Shown: positions 1 through 11,939 of the stretch, piece after piece
Numbering within the stretch: position 1 is the stretch's first letter
How the letters are laid out: each line of letters starts with the position of its first letter
Source: Desmodesmus armatus
Taxonomy: Eukaryota; Chlorophyta; Chlorophyceae; Sphaeropleales; Scenedesmaceae
Reading direction: 5' to 3'
DNA: 64,000 nucleotides
Assembly (NCBI GenBank): GCA_007449985.2
Contig: VIIQ02000188.1
Span: forward strand, 78,944 to 142,943
Position numbers and translations under genes: made by a program
Notes under the pieces: generated by a model
Database searches by the model: none
Told to the model about the DNA's origin: nothing
What the model saw: only the letters and a program-made list of their open reading frames with translations

Positions 1-52
1 GACACCTCCATGTCCCGCTCTGCTGCTGTGCTGTGCTGTGCTGCTCCCGCAG

Positions 53-545
53 CAGGAGTCCCTCGCCTAGAGCTAAGCCGCGTGACCAGCAGCTTCAGTG
101 ACAGCAGGGCCAGCCGCAGCTTTATGGGTGGAGCCTCGGTGGGTGAGCCCATACTCCTTCCCCCTGTGCCACTCAGCAGCAACAGGGAGGCACGCGAGGA
201 GGACACAGCAGACAGCGGCACTGCTGCCACTGCTGCCGCCACTGCTGCTGGTGCCACTGCTGCCGCCACTGCTGCTGATGTGGATGGCGAGGAATCAGCT
301 GGTGCAGCTGTGACAGAGCCGACACAGCAGCAGCAGGAGGGAGGGCGGGAAGCTGATGCAGCAGCGGCAGCAGCAGAGAGCCACTTCCCGAGTGACAGTG
401 GCAGCATTGAGCTGGACATCGGCAGCAGCAGCAGCAGTGCAGGGGCGTCACCCGTGGGCGTTGCATCGCCCATCATGGGTGTGAAAACCTCATCAGCAGC
501 ACCAGCAGCAGCAGAGGGTGTGGAAGCATCTGCTGCTGATGCCGC

Positions 546-580
<35 letters not shown>

Positions 581-1601
581 CGCCTGCTGGCGGCTTGTCT
601 GCTCCGCTGCACACCCCGGGACCTGAGGTGTTCTTCACAGCAGTCACCAAGGCCCCCTGGCAGGGCGAGGCAGCAGCAACACCAGCTACTGCTGAGGCAG
701 ATGCAGCAGCAGCAGCAGCAGGAGATAGTGGTGCATCTGTTGTCCTTGCTGCAGATGCAGTTGGATCTCCTGGTGCCGCTGTGTCACCCGACACTGCTGC
801 AATCATCAGCAGCAAGGAAGAAGCCACTGCTGCCGCCACTGCTGCCACAGAGTCCTCACAGCAGGAGGCATCCAGCCCAGTGACTGCTGCTGCCTCTGCC
901 TCGGAATCAGCAGCAGCAGCCGGCAGCAGCAATGGCGGCAGCAGTGGCAGCAGTGACGGGCTGCAGCGGCGACTGCAAGAGCAGCAGTACTTCACCTGCA
1001 TCCCTTCTGCTGGTGTGAAGAGCAGGGTGCCAGAGGGCGGGCTGCTGTCCAGCAGTAGTGAAGGAGAGGGGGAGGGGGAGGCTGTTTTGACAGACAGCCC
1101 TACCAAGGATGAGGGAGAGGGGGTTTGAAGGGTGGGCAGGGGAGTGAGGGGGAGATGGGTGAGGGGTTGGGTCAGCTGCAGGTCAATCTGCTGCAGGAAG
1201 ATCCAGAGGTGTCGGAGGGCAGCACCGGCATGCCGGCAGCAGATAGTGCTGCTGCTGCTGCTGCTGCTGCTGGTGGAGATGAGGATGGCGTGGTTGCCAG
1301 CAGTGGCAGCTTGGGTGCTGGCAGCGTCCCGCGGGTCCGTATCGACAGCGACCATGATGCAGACCAGAATGCTTTGCCCACCTTTGGGTCGGTGGTGGGA
1401 GCAGCACACGGGGTGATGGGTGGGGGCAAGGGCTCACAGCCATCCTCAGCAGCAGCAGCAGCAGCAGCAGCTGCAGCAGCAGCGCAGGGTGGTGGGGGCG
1501 TGGACGTTGTGTTTGCAGTCCCTCCCCCGCAGTCTGTGGGGAAGCCGCTTGCTCGTGTGTTGGACTTCGATGCAGAAGCTGGGGACGACAGCAAGGCTTG
1601 A
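53..1601 (+). CDS. 3' part of a gene for an Ala/Gln/Ser-rich low-complexity protein (5' partial)
   Basis: The window opens inside this gene. A (TGTGC)n tract ending in CCCGCAG at 50-52 looks like a 3' splice site, so the first visible exon starts about 53. The frame stays open to 1122. A TGA follows at 1126, but a second open frame resumes; a 59-nt intron (1123-1181, GT..GCTGCAG) joins them in phase and the protein ends at 1601. About 495 residues are visible: runs of Ala, a ten-residue poly-Gln near 549-578, Ser runs, and acidic clusters such as EGEGEGE and DSDHDAD. There is no recognisable domain, signal peptide or membrane segment. The texture resembles disordered nuclear or regulatory proteins of green algae, but function is unknown. 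A frameshift instead of the very short intron is possible. Confidence 0.55.
549..578 (+). repeat. CAG microsatellite inside coding sequence
   Basis: An uninterrupted run of about ten CAG units is read as poly-Gln in the upstream partial gene. Shorter GCA/GCT and CAG runs recur through both exons. Confidence 0.85.
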
Positions 1602-3470
1602 GGTTGTCACTGTGGTTACAGCCATACGTTGGAGTTGTGTCTGTCCTTTTTTATGGTCATTGTGTTTGCTTGCCATCTGTGTGCACTGCAAGTGAGTCAA
1701 GTTGCTGGCGTGCCAGGCTGTTGACACAGCTGTGGCAGCTGCTGTTCCAGGCACCCGGTGCCAGTGCAGACCTAGCCTGCGCCACATCACACCTGGAGGT
1801 TGAGTGTGCTGTTTGAGTGCTCTGTGCATGTGTTCACACAAGGATGGAAGGCAGTCTGTGATCCCTGTCGGGTGGTTTGACTGCATGGGGAGGGGGGGGG
1901 GCTGAGCCCAGCCTGATGACACACCCTTGCGTGTTTTCGCTGGCAGTCACCGCAGGTTTTCTGTTTGTGTTGGTGAGTGGGAACTCGTGAGGGTTTTGTC
2001 TTTGGTTCTGTAGCCATCGGCAACGGTTTCCTGTTTAGGGAGTGCCTTTTGAGGGTGGGTGGAGGGATCCAGGCTTGAGCTGTCAGCCTTGGCAAGGCCT
2101 GGTCCGTCATCCCTGATTGATGGTGTGCATGGCAAGCTGTGATCTGTCTTCAGAGATGCTGGTTGTCACTGTGGGTTGATTTGGTGTCGTGTGCTTATGC
2201 AGCTTTGCTGAGCAAGAAGTGACAGCTGTAACTGATCATTGCTTGCTTCTGGTTGTTGGTGATGGACTGTGCGGCACAGAGGCTGTGGCTGTGAGACATC
2301 AGTTGCTTGATCTGCCCAACTGCTGGTGCGTACAACACATAGCAATGTAGAGCAGCTGCACCCATTTACTGTCAACAACTGACCTAACTAGAGCAATTTT
2401 GGCATTGTACAGGACTGAATTGCGAGGGGCTTGGCCATTGATGAAAGCGGTTGGCGGGAGTACTACTTAGCCAGCCACACTGCAAAATGGTTGCCTTGTC
2501 ACAAGCACCTCTGACACCAGACATGCACGCTCGATGTACAACATACACTGGCGATATCTGCTGAGCAGTACAGGGACGGCACACGTGTCAGCCATGCATC
2601 GTCTTTATCAGTGCAGCTTGCAAGCTGTGGTCCCACAAGAATTTTTTTTGGGTTTTACCAGGGGTCCCACAAGATTCAATGAGGCTGGTGGTAAAGACCT
2701 GTACAGCTTCAGCAGTTGCAGCAAACGGTGACAGAAACTTTGAGCCAGTGTGTGGTTTCACGAAACCACAGCTGGCGTCACAGTTGTGTGACAGGTCAAC
2801 GTGGTGCTTCCAAAGAAGCGTCTGCTTGATGCAGCTGTGACACATGCACAGCTGTGCATGTGCTAGGCCTCCTGAAGCTGTAAACTACCGTGGATGCTGC
2901 AGTACGGATAGATAATATCTGGCAGTCTGTACTGCAGCAGGTGCAGTACTGCAGTTGTCATGACTCATTTTCTGGCAGCTCTGCCCATGCTGCATCCTTG
3001 AAACATGCACAGTCGACAAACATGCACAGTCCCAGCATGACCGTGCGGCTATATCCCACTGGGGTGGCCCACACTCTCTGCTGTACGCGCACTACCACAG
3101 GGGATGTCTTGACCGTGACAGGGTTGCTGCCAGCTGCTGCATCCTAGCCTAGGCAAGGCATGCAGGCATGGCAGTGCCGGTAGTGACCCCTGCAGCCATA
3201 ACATGGCAGCACCTGCTCGACACATTGCGTTATCTCCATGTGAGGGGATGGGGACTGTCATCATCATAACGCCATTGGATGTGACGCATGTGAAGGGGTC
3301 AAGGAGGAGCAGAGTTATCGTGAGGATAACTGGATTGTGTTGGCCTACAGGCAACAAAAGAGGAGCGGGGGAAGGGTGGCAGGCGGGCTTCGCAACAGGC
3401 AGCAACACAAGTTGACTACGATAGTTTGGGGGGGGGGGGGGGGTGCACACTGTACGTCGGAATTTTGACC

Positions 3471-3770
3471 GCTCTTTTGAAAGAGCGTTTTCGGTCTGTC
3501 GAAAGAGGCTATTCCGGCATCGAAGACCATATAGCCCCCTCTTTCAGGAGTCGCGTGCTGGAAGAGGCCGGAAGACCCCCTCTTCCGGAACGGCGATTCG
3601 GGGGGGTCTTCCGGGAGAGGGCGGGTCTGCTGGAAGAGGGCGTATGGAAGGCCTAGAATAAGCCGTTTCAGAATAGAGGTGGGGGGTTCTTCTCGCACGG
3701 CTCTTCTCGCAGACCGGGAATAGCAATGTCGGAATAAGGGGTTCTTCCCGCACGCTTGTCAAAATTGCCG
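3471..3770. repeat. Segment of short inverted repeats with base texture unlike its surroundings
   Basis: Within 300 bp the words GGAAGAGG/CCTCTTCC, GGTCTTCCGG and TTCTTCTCGCA or TTCTTCCCGCAC recur in both orientations, for example the palindromic CCGGAAGACCCCCTCTTCCGG around 3570-3590. The usual CAG/GCTG-rich texture of the window is absent. Clustered short palindromes are typical of chlorophycean organelle intergenic DNA, so an organelle-derived insertion is one explanation and an unclassified repeat another. No coding capacity was recognised. Confidence 0.4.
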
Positions 3771-3984
3771 GCAGTGCTATCTCAACAGGGCAGCTTCTGC
3801 TGTTTCAGTGCAGAGATCTTCTGTTGTTGCTGCAGGTAGGTCTTAGTAAGGCACCACATTGCTGCTGTGACTCTCAGTCAGGCAGGTAGCACAGTCTTCT
3901 GGTCAAGTCAAGCCTATGTGGGAGCACTACTAGTGCTTGTGAGTGACTCAGTCCGTCTATCCATCTGACTCTCTATGTGTGTTT

Positions 3985-4050
3985 GGGACCAAGTGGATTT
4001 GAACCACTCGCGGCACTTTGCAGATGTGTGCCGCTGAAAGCCATCGCCCC
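3985..4050 (-). ncRNA. tRNA-like sequence (tRNA-Cys-like relic or tRNA-derived SINE head)
   Basis: On the minus strand there is an exact pol III B-box (GGTTCAAATCC) in a good T-arm (AGTGG loop CCACT). A possible acceptor stem GGGGCGA/TGGTCCC pairs at six of seven positions, and CTGCAAA would be an anticodon loop of tRNA-Cys(GCA) type. The D-arm and the anticodon stem are poor. I judge it a tRNA-derived relic rather than a working tRNA gene; a covariance-model search would decide. Confidence 0.35.
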
Positions 4051-5875
4051 GGGTCTATTGAGATACGAGTTGGGCTGCTGAGCCCAACACGAGGCTGGGC
4101 CTGCTGCCTCAGCCTGTAATAAGCGAGTGGGGTACACAGAAAGAGAGCATGCACAGCCTACCCCACTGTCACAGTGCTACTGAGGCTCCTTTGCTGTGTG
4201 AAACAATGCTGCTTTGCTGTGTGACACCGTGCTGCTTTGCTGTGTGACACGACAGCTGCACGAGGCTCAAGCGTCCCAGGTCGTGCGGGGTTGCGCCCCT
4301 ACCACGCCGGTAGGCGGACCGATGGCATAGTGCCGTGCTTGGCCAATGAGACAAACGTAGGCACACAGCTGCACTCACCTGCAGCAGTGTTGACCTGCTT
4401 GTCAATTTGTGTTGTACGGCTTGAAGTCTCCACGCCAGTTGAAGGGCCACCACAGGCATCTGGGTGCCGTGCCAACTTCGCCATGGCCAGCTGCACGTCT
4501 TTGATGTTGCCTGGTGTCACTAAAGGTGTGTGCAAGCTGCTCTACCACCCTCAAGCGTCCAGTTCAGCGTGCAGTATGTTGATGCAACATACGCCAGGCA
4601 ACTAGGCCTCTTGCGCCTCCCCTAACCGAGCAGATGCCCGCAGCTTTGCCATACAGAGCCTCATGGGGGGGGTGCCCCCAGGCTCAGAGCGTGACACGCT
4701 CAGGCTAGCTAGCGATCTCAGCCTACTTCTTCAATTGGGTGAAGTATCACATCATGCAACACACCCTCAGTGACACCAGGGCACCAAGACGGAGCAGCAC
4801 TGGCAGCAAGCAGCACCTGCAGGCACAAACAAGCATGCAGAGATGCAAACGGTTTCGCTACAGTTGCAAAGGTGTTGCTTGCTAGAAATGTGGGTGTGAG
4901 CCTGAACTGAGCAGGGAAAACGGGACTACATACAGGCTTACTCCTTGCAGCAGTAGACTGGGGGCCTGCATGGCTGCTGCTGCATGCTGAAGTGGGTGCA
5001 CAGCGCCGCACATGATGCATGTTGCTGTTGAAATTCATCTTGCAAGCAAGCGCCCCCGATTAGCCCGCTGCATGCTAGAAAAGCCACCACTGTAGGTTCC
5101 ATCTGGCACTCAGTATGCTGCGCTGCTGCGCTAAGGGATGCAGAATCAGACAAACCGCACTGAAAAAGCTTACCACACTCTGACTGGCTTGCAGCGCAGG
5201 TGAGTTGTCTCGCAGTGAGCGGGTTGCAGTTACTTCGACTTGTCCTCCGCCCAGTAGGTCCATATAGCCTGCCATACTGCCATTCTTGACTCTTGGTGCT
5301 TTCGGTATACTGGTGTGGGCATGGATGTCCACATTCATAGCAGGTTGGTCGGACTTGGTCAAGACCCTGTTGAGCAAAGACCGGGTCAATTCAAGTCGAC
5401 GAGACAGAACGAGCCGAAACAAGAATGGTAGTTTGGGGTGCTTTTGAAACGTAGAAGCAGTTGTCTGCTTTGGTTGTGCGTGCGCTGTCAAAGCCAATAG
5501 CCCAAACAGTGGACAGATGTGCAGTCGGTAGCATGGCCACCTTATCAAGAAACACTTGTCTAGTGACACCTTCTACCGCCTGACACCCACAGTAGCTTGA
5601 CAGGTGAGGGCAGACGAAGCCCCAGTATCTGTAGGCCCACAGCAGCAGCGCACACATCTCAACATGGCCAGTTGGGCGTGCTGGGCAACCCTGTGGTCCC
5701 AGCTGTGTACGTATGATCAATCTGAATACACGTATTGGACTCTATCTGTTGCATTGTAATGCTATCAGACTTGGTTTGTCTACCACAGCCCATGGCACAG
5801 TCAGCACAGCACGCCCTACTGCCAGCAGTCCATTCATGCCACAGCAACTGTGTGTCCTGCTGCAGGTCCTGAGCG

Positions 5876-8800
5876 ATGGGGGAGCCTTTTAGGGTTGAGC
5901 GAAAAGATGCAAATTTTGATGACCACATGGAGGAAGTCAGGGCTCGGCTGAGGGTCTTCTACAGCTTTGAGCTGTACCCAGAAGAGGAGCGGCAAATCAG
6001 CATCATACACAGAAGCAAGGGTGGGTCACTGCTTCCGCACAGACAGCCGTGCAGAAAAGCAGTTCTGAGTTCATTCCAAGCCATGACATGGTCAGCACGT
6101 CTCCCAGACACGCATGCTGGTTGGGCGTGCTGAGATGCACATCAGCACAACATCGCCCCTGATTGTGCTGGCCCATGTACCAGTGCTTGCGCATGCCCTC
6201 CAGCATGTGCTGGCACGGCAAGTTAGCACAATCAACCCACAAGAGCAAAATCGTGCATGCGTCAACCAAATGCTTGGTATTGTTGCCGTAGAAAACGGCC
6301 GCCTGAAGTGCCATCTCAAGAACGGCCAGAAGCTGGAAGGATGCAAAAACCTGTCAGACCACTTCAAGAGAGAGAGGGAAGCCCCTGAGAGTGACCATGA
6401 TGAGGCAGCCGTGGCTGTGTCTGGTGAGTACAGCTTATGAAGGGCGGTGTGCGTCAGGGGGTGTGCGCAGAAAATCCTGCAAGCAGCTCCTGCGCAAGGA
6501 CGGCACGTGCTGGCTGGGGCGAGCCAAATCGCATGAAGGTTATTGGGGTGACACAACAACACTGATCAGAGGCGAGGCAAGACGACAGCAACCCTTTGGT
6601 CAGGTGGATGAGAGCCTGTGCTCACACTGTGATGTCGACGCCACACCCAAAGGGTTGTTTACACAACGCGCTGTACACCTCATCCAGCCAACGCCACATA
6701 TCCATGCTGCTGCTGCATCCTGCAGGAGACAAGTTCTCACCTGGCAAGGGTTTCAGGAGGCGACTGAAAAAGGCAAAGGCAAAGCAGCAGGATGCAGCGG
6801 CAGTCGCAAACAAGGCATCTGCTGCTGCTACCATGGACGCGCCCTCACATAACGACCCAGCACAAAACATGCAAGACGCCATAGCAGCCAGCACAGCAAG
6901 GCAGCGCAGCAGTCTGCCTACTGCCTCACTGCCCCAGCCTTTTACCCTCACAAGTGCGCAGCAGCAGCTGAAGCAAGGTGGGCAACAGTGGCAAAGCCGT
7001 GCCAGCTGCAGCACGGAGGCTGTGATACCTGACAGCAGCAGCTTGGCGGATCTGGTTGTCTGACTGCTGCGCAGTTGATAGAATGCACAAACCAGCCAAA
7101 AGACACCTCAATGTCCACGCATGATTAGCACAGCATGCCAGCTGGGTGCTCTGGGATGCACGTCAGCACGGCGGAACCCCCATGCCGTGCTGACCATGGT
7201 GGCCGGCGTGCGCAAAGCATGCAGAACGTGCTGACGTGCATGTCAGCACGCAACGATTCCTGATTTGTCCATGCTGAGTGTGTGCTAACAGGAGATGTGC
7301 TATCTTCTTTTCCTGCAGCTGACGGCCCCCTGAAGCGTGGTCTCAAGAGTGGCAAGGAGCTGGGCAGATGCAGGGAGGCGTCAGAGCATGTTACCGCGCA
7401 GGGGACAGAGTCCGATGACGATGAAGGCATGCCTACGCCTGGTGAGTACAGCTTAGCAAGGCCGCTTTGAGGGTTGTCTGTGCCGGTGGGACATGCTGAG
7501 GTCAAGCACACCCTCTGCCAGGAAGGCCTACGTCACAACCACCCAGTGATGCACGCACAGATGGCGCGCATGGTGTAAGAATCCTGCAGACAGGACATTT
7601 TGTGCACAACATGTTGGCTGAGCCTCCTGAGCATCACTTGCTGGTGCTCAGCCGCTTCATCGCTGTTACTGTTACATACTGTCTTTCCGGAGGGTACTGA
7701 TGGTCATGAGTTGTGCTGAGTTGTTGACTGAGTTCAAATGACGGCTCCCTTGCTTTCTGGGGAAAAAACAAAGGACACCATGGAAATTGCGCCAAAAGCA
7801 AGTGCACATCTCATGCATCCGGCACCATAATCCATGCTGCTACTGTGTCTTGCAGGAGAGGCTGTCTCACCCAGCAGCAGACGCCGGCCGAAGTTCAGAG
7901 CGACAAGGCAGCTGCCTGCTTTGGTGGAGGCGCCAGCGCAGATCAGTCCTGCACGTGGCACGCAGGGTGCCTCAGCAGCCAGCACAGCAAGCCTGCGCAG
8001 CTGCCCAGCCCCTGCATCTCCAGACCTGCTTGCAGTCCTCACAGGCGCCCAGCAGCAGCTGAAGCAGGGTAGGCAGCAGCAGCAGAGCCCTGCCAGCTGC
8101 AGCAAGGAGGCTGTGATACCTGACAGCAGAAGCTTGGCAGCAAACCTGTATGGTCAGCTCGGAAGCAACCTGCAGTCTGTGCTGCCTGGTAGTCACAATG
8201 AGCAGGAACTCAACAGCCCCCAGCCCAGCCGTCCTCAGATGCAGGAGATGCTCGATACCCTACGCACAGCAACTGCAGCGGGGAATCCCATGGGCATCGC
8301 TCCAGCAGCAGCAGGCATGCAGCTTGGCAACCAGCAGCAGCTGGAAAGCAAGCAGCAGATCAGGGACAACTTGGGCACTACTGTACAGGACCTGCAAGCG
8401 GCAGCATCAGCAGGAAGGCTGGGAGGCGCTGCAGCTGCAGCTGGTTTCTCTCCTGCAGCCAAGGCAGCTCGTGAAAAGCGTGGGCGCTCCCCCTCCCCGC
8501 TGACAGAGGCGGATGGGCTGCCAGCAAGCAGGATAGACACAATCAAGGTGCACGCAGCGCATGGCGAAGCAGTCGAGGCGATTGGTCAGGGTGCTGGGGC
8601 CATGGCAGCAACTGGCTCATCACAGGCGGCCATCAAGCGGGTTGGCACCCAGGTGAGGCATGCGGTTTGCTTGCAAGCACACATTATGCATTATGACCTG
8701 TGGTAGCTGGCTAGGCTCATGAACCCATTCCACTTAGCTGCAAACGCCACAACATGCTCACTGCACACATGTTTGCCCCTACTCAGTATCTGGGAGCCAG

Positions 8801-11800
8801 GCATGCACCATGTTATGTTACACAAGAGTTCTGCAAAGTCCTCACACATCTTGTCACAGTGTTGTGTGACATGTATGTTTCTGCTGTGCCCATAGCAGTG
8901 CTGACCGTGCTTGGGTGCCTGTTGCTGTTGCCAAATGCGCAGGGCAAGCATGGACTGCCCAAGAGGCCACTACCTCCACCAGCAGCCCCAGCCGGCATGC
9001 AGGTTAGGCAGCAGCAGCAGGCGCCCATGCGCCGCACCAACAACAGCGCGGCCAATGCTTTGCTGGACCTGCCAGCACCAGCACTAGCGGCATGGCTGGA
9101 AGATGCGGTAGCTGCAGCTGGCGGCTCTCCTGGCAAGGCAGCCCGTGAGAAGCGAGTCCGCTCCCCCTCCCCGGACACAGAGGCGGAAGGGCTGCTGGCA
9201 GCAGGCAGGGAGGACGCAAGCAAGGCGCATGCAGTGCGGGGTGCAGCTCGCAAGGGGACTGGCCAGGATGCTAGGAGCTTGGCTGCAGCTGGGTCAGCAC
9301 GGGCGGCCTCCAAGCACGTCAATACCAAGGTGAGGCAACATGCAAGCTTGTCAGCACACAACATGCAATTCTATTGGTGGTTGCTGGCCAGGCTCATACT
9401 CCCACCGGCTAGGCCACTCAAGTACAACAGCATGCTGATTGCCCACATACACCTTGGAGGGCTGACGTTGGGGGCCAACCATGCATGTGTTGCGTGCCCG
9501 CGCTTTTACAAGGGTCCTCCCAGGGTACAGTGTGGGATGGTTTCAATACCCAGCTTTGTTTTGGCATCATACTTTGCAAAGTGATGCACTGGGTGTGGCC
9601 TTGGACTTGGTGCAAAGTGGGGCACGCTGAACAGCACGCGCGTGCAGATCAGCATGCATCTTGATGCATCACTGCTACAACACAGCCACCATCACTTGAG
9701 ATAAAAGCAATACCTATGTTGATTCGTTGCCCATAGCAGTGCTGACTGTGCTTGGCTGCCTGTGGCTGCTGACGAATGCTGCAGGTCACGCTAGGACTGT
9801 CTGAGATTGGGCGACAGGCTCCACCTGCAGCCACAAGCTCAGCGCATGCAGCAGGGGTTGCCACGCTGCGTACGGCGGCAGGCAGCAGCGAGGCGCAGCA
9901 GCCTCAGCAGCAGGCAGCTCCTAAGGCGGCAGCGGATAGATGGGCATTTGACCGCCCAGTGCAGTTTTTATTTTGGCCGACATGTCTTATGTAGGTCTGC
10001 ATGTGGGATCAGACCAGTTGCATACCCATAAGCAGAAGGGCGGCACACGCCTGTTTGTGCGCAGTATTCACCTGCCAAACCTGCTCAGCTGTTGCTTCAG
10101 AACCCTGTTGGCGCTTTGCAGAAGCATGCTTGCTGTGCAATTTTGCATGTGGCACATCCACCTTCCCTTGCGCTCAACACATCATGCATGATGCCGCACC
10201 TTGTGCTGGTCAAACCCAGCATCCATTCGCTGCTGACCATGCTGCTGGTGCCTGGCTGCCGCTGTCTTGTGTTGCAGGATTGTGAAGTGCGGTTTGAGGA
10301 GGGGCCCAGGCGGTCCGGCGTGCAGGTGCCCCCGGTGCTGGAGGAGGTGGAGGTTGAAGGAGAGCGCCTGGACTTCTTCTGCTTTCCCCAACAGCCCATG
10401 GTAAACTGGGTGCAGAACTGCAATGAAGACCCATCGCTTGAGGCCGTCTACCAGGCGCCAACGCCTGTGCTGCTGTCGGAGGTGTCCGCAGACCCTCTGC
10501 TGCCCACCATGATTCAGGAGATGGTGCAGGAGCGTTTATACCTGGCCTGCGGCGACAGCGACCTGCATTTCGGCCCTGTTCTAAAGGAGAGCGGCCACGT
10601 GGTCGACTTCGGCAGCTTGTGAGTAGCTGTTCTAGAGGAGAGCGGCCACGAGGTCGACTTCGGCATGCACACTGCTGCTGATATTTTGTGGATGAGTGTT
10701 CATGCCTGCTGCTATGGCTATGCCTGCTTGCCTGGTATAGCGCTGCTAGTCTGCTGCCCTTTTGCTTGCTGTCATGCGCACGTGTCAGTTGGCAGCACCC
10801 TGTGCTGAGCGGTGTGTTGTTGTGTTGTGCTGTGACATGCTTTGTTGTGCTGTGCTGTGCTGTGCTGTTGCAGGAGCCCATCAGAGCTGGCGGCCCTGCC
10901 GAGCCGTGTGTCGCCAACTCACCTGGGTCTGGTGATGTTCAAGCGTGTGGAGGAGAGCTGCACACCTGCCATGTACGGCAGGCTGCGGCAGGATGATGTG
11001 GATGAAGAGGTGCAGGATGATCTGCATGACAAGGTGCAGGGTGATCTGGATGATAAGGTAAGCGCACATGCCATGAGTTGGCTCTCGGCATGCTGGCATT
11101 TGCCATAGCTAAACCACTCAGCATGCTGCAGTCAGGGTGTGTTGGTTTGAGCTCAGAGCTGCAGTCGTGCTGGGGTGGGTAAGGGAGGATGCACAGGGCA
11201 GCAGTGTTGCAACACAACTCTTGTTGCCACACTGCTGCCCTGTGCATCCTCCCTTACTCACCTCAGCGCCCCAAGAAGGCAGACAATGACAGTGTGCGGC
11301 TATGCAGGTAATGCGTCTGCTGAGGTCATCGCGATTCGAGGCGGCACAGTATGCTGCCTCTAGTGTTGACTTGAAACGTGCTGGCCACCTCACTGCTGTT
11401 GCTGCCTCCCTTGCTCCCCGCTGCCACCACCACATCTGCTACTGCTGCGGTTTGGACAGAGCCTTGAAGATGCTCCAGCTGCTTGGGAGGCCAATGTATT
11501 TGGCAGTCCCTTGGACTATGACTACCCCGAGTCACCCCCCAAGAGCAGTCCTGCAAACGACGTGGACATGGAGGCCGACTTCAACCTGGCGCCCGCCATG
11601 TCCCTGATTGCCGATCCCCAGCAGGACAGCGACAGCGACCATGATGAAGGTGAGGAGGAGGCCCAGCCAGCTCAACAGCCCCACCACCACCAGCAGCAGC
11701 GGCAGCGGCGCGTCAGCTTCCCCCCCGGTGAGTATCTGGAGGACGTGCTGAACACCAAGGCTCCCAAGGCATGGCACAGTACAGCAGTGGCAAGGCGCCC

Positions 11801-11939
11801 AATATACCAGCAGCGGCAGCATGGCCAGCCTGCGCAGCAGCAGCAGCAGCAGCAGGACCACCAGCAGCAGCAGGAGGATGTTCGTCCTGAGCCGGCGGAC
11901 CACCAGCACCAGCAGCAGCAGGAGGGGTTTGTTCCATAG
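5876..11939 (+). CDS. Ten-exon gene for a large, probably nuclear, low-complexity protein with an RVSF motif
   Basis: Exons 5876-6020, 6292-6423, 6726-6977, 7319-7441, 7856-8652, 8943-9329, 9785-9958, 10278-10618, 10874-11057 and 11460-11939 join with consistent phases into 1004 residues. Exons 2+3 and 4+5 are diverged copies of one exon pair (phase 1 in and out). Exons 5 and 6 repeat a block containing KAAREKRGRSPSP or KAAREKRVRSPSP, a basic RS-like patch suggesting nuclear location. Exons 8-9 encode a more conserved-looking segment (DCEVRFEEG to MFKRVEESC) that I do not recognise. The last exon has an acidic SDSDHDEGEEE run, then RRVSFPPGEYLEDVL, which matches the RVxF docking motif for protein phosphatase 1, then poly-Gln/His. 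The frame ends at TAG 11937-11939, but the same frame stays open afterwards. Function is unknown; a PP1-binding role is inference from one short motif. Confidence 0.6.
6292..8652 (+). repeat. Duplicated exon pair inside the 5.9-12 kb gene
   Basis: Exon 2 (6292-6423) and exon 4 (7319-7441) share the pattern G-x-LK-x-x-LK-x-G-x-x-L-x-x-C, a DD/DHDE acidic end and the donor GTGAGTACAGCTTA. Exon 3 (6726-6977) and exon 5 (from 7856) share a G-[DE]-x-[FV]-SP start, the stretch AQQQLKQG and a CS-[TK]-EAVIPDS block. Both pairs are phase 1/1, so the duplication keeps the reading frame. Confidence 0.7.
10627..10667 (+). repeat. Partial copy of an exon 3' end placed just downstream of the real donor
   Basis: GTTCTAGAGGAGAGCGGCCA and following bases repeat the last ~40 bases of exon 8 (ending 10618) with two or three changes. 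The copy sits immediately inside the intron. Confidence 0.75.
11179..11257. repeat. Long near-perfect inverted repeat (hairpin) in an intron
   Basis: Arm 11179-11214 and arm 11222-11257 are reverse complements: 29 bp are perfect, then one mismatch, then about six more pairs, with a loop of about 7 nt. It lies inside intron 9 of the RVSF-motif gene, so it would be transcribed as a stem of about 36 bp. It could be a small-RNA precursor or a tiny foldback element. Confidence 0.85.

Larger units (their letters stand above)
1602..5875. other. Intergenic DNA without a supportable gene
   Basis: Only short open frames without recognisable protein features occur here. The stretch holds a G-run at 1889-1898, a G-run at 3427-3442, the unusual palindrome-rich segment 3471-3770, a tRNA-like sequence at 3985-4050, and a short direct repeat (TGCTGCTTTGCTGTGTGA, about three copies) at 4190-4250. 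The promoter of the downstream gene must lie near its right end, but no clear TATA element is visible. Confidence 0.6.

Noticed and set aside
4237..4605. A 122-codon plus-strand frame after the tRNA-like element
   Set aside because: No recognisable motif and no supporting splice or start context. It could be a chance frame in repeat-rich DNA.
11937..11939. TAG read as Leu or Ala under an altered genetic code
   Set aside because: UAG reassignment is known in mitochondria of some related algae, but this is spliced nuclear DNA, and another nuclear gene here (HAD hydrolase) uses TAG as its stop.
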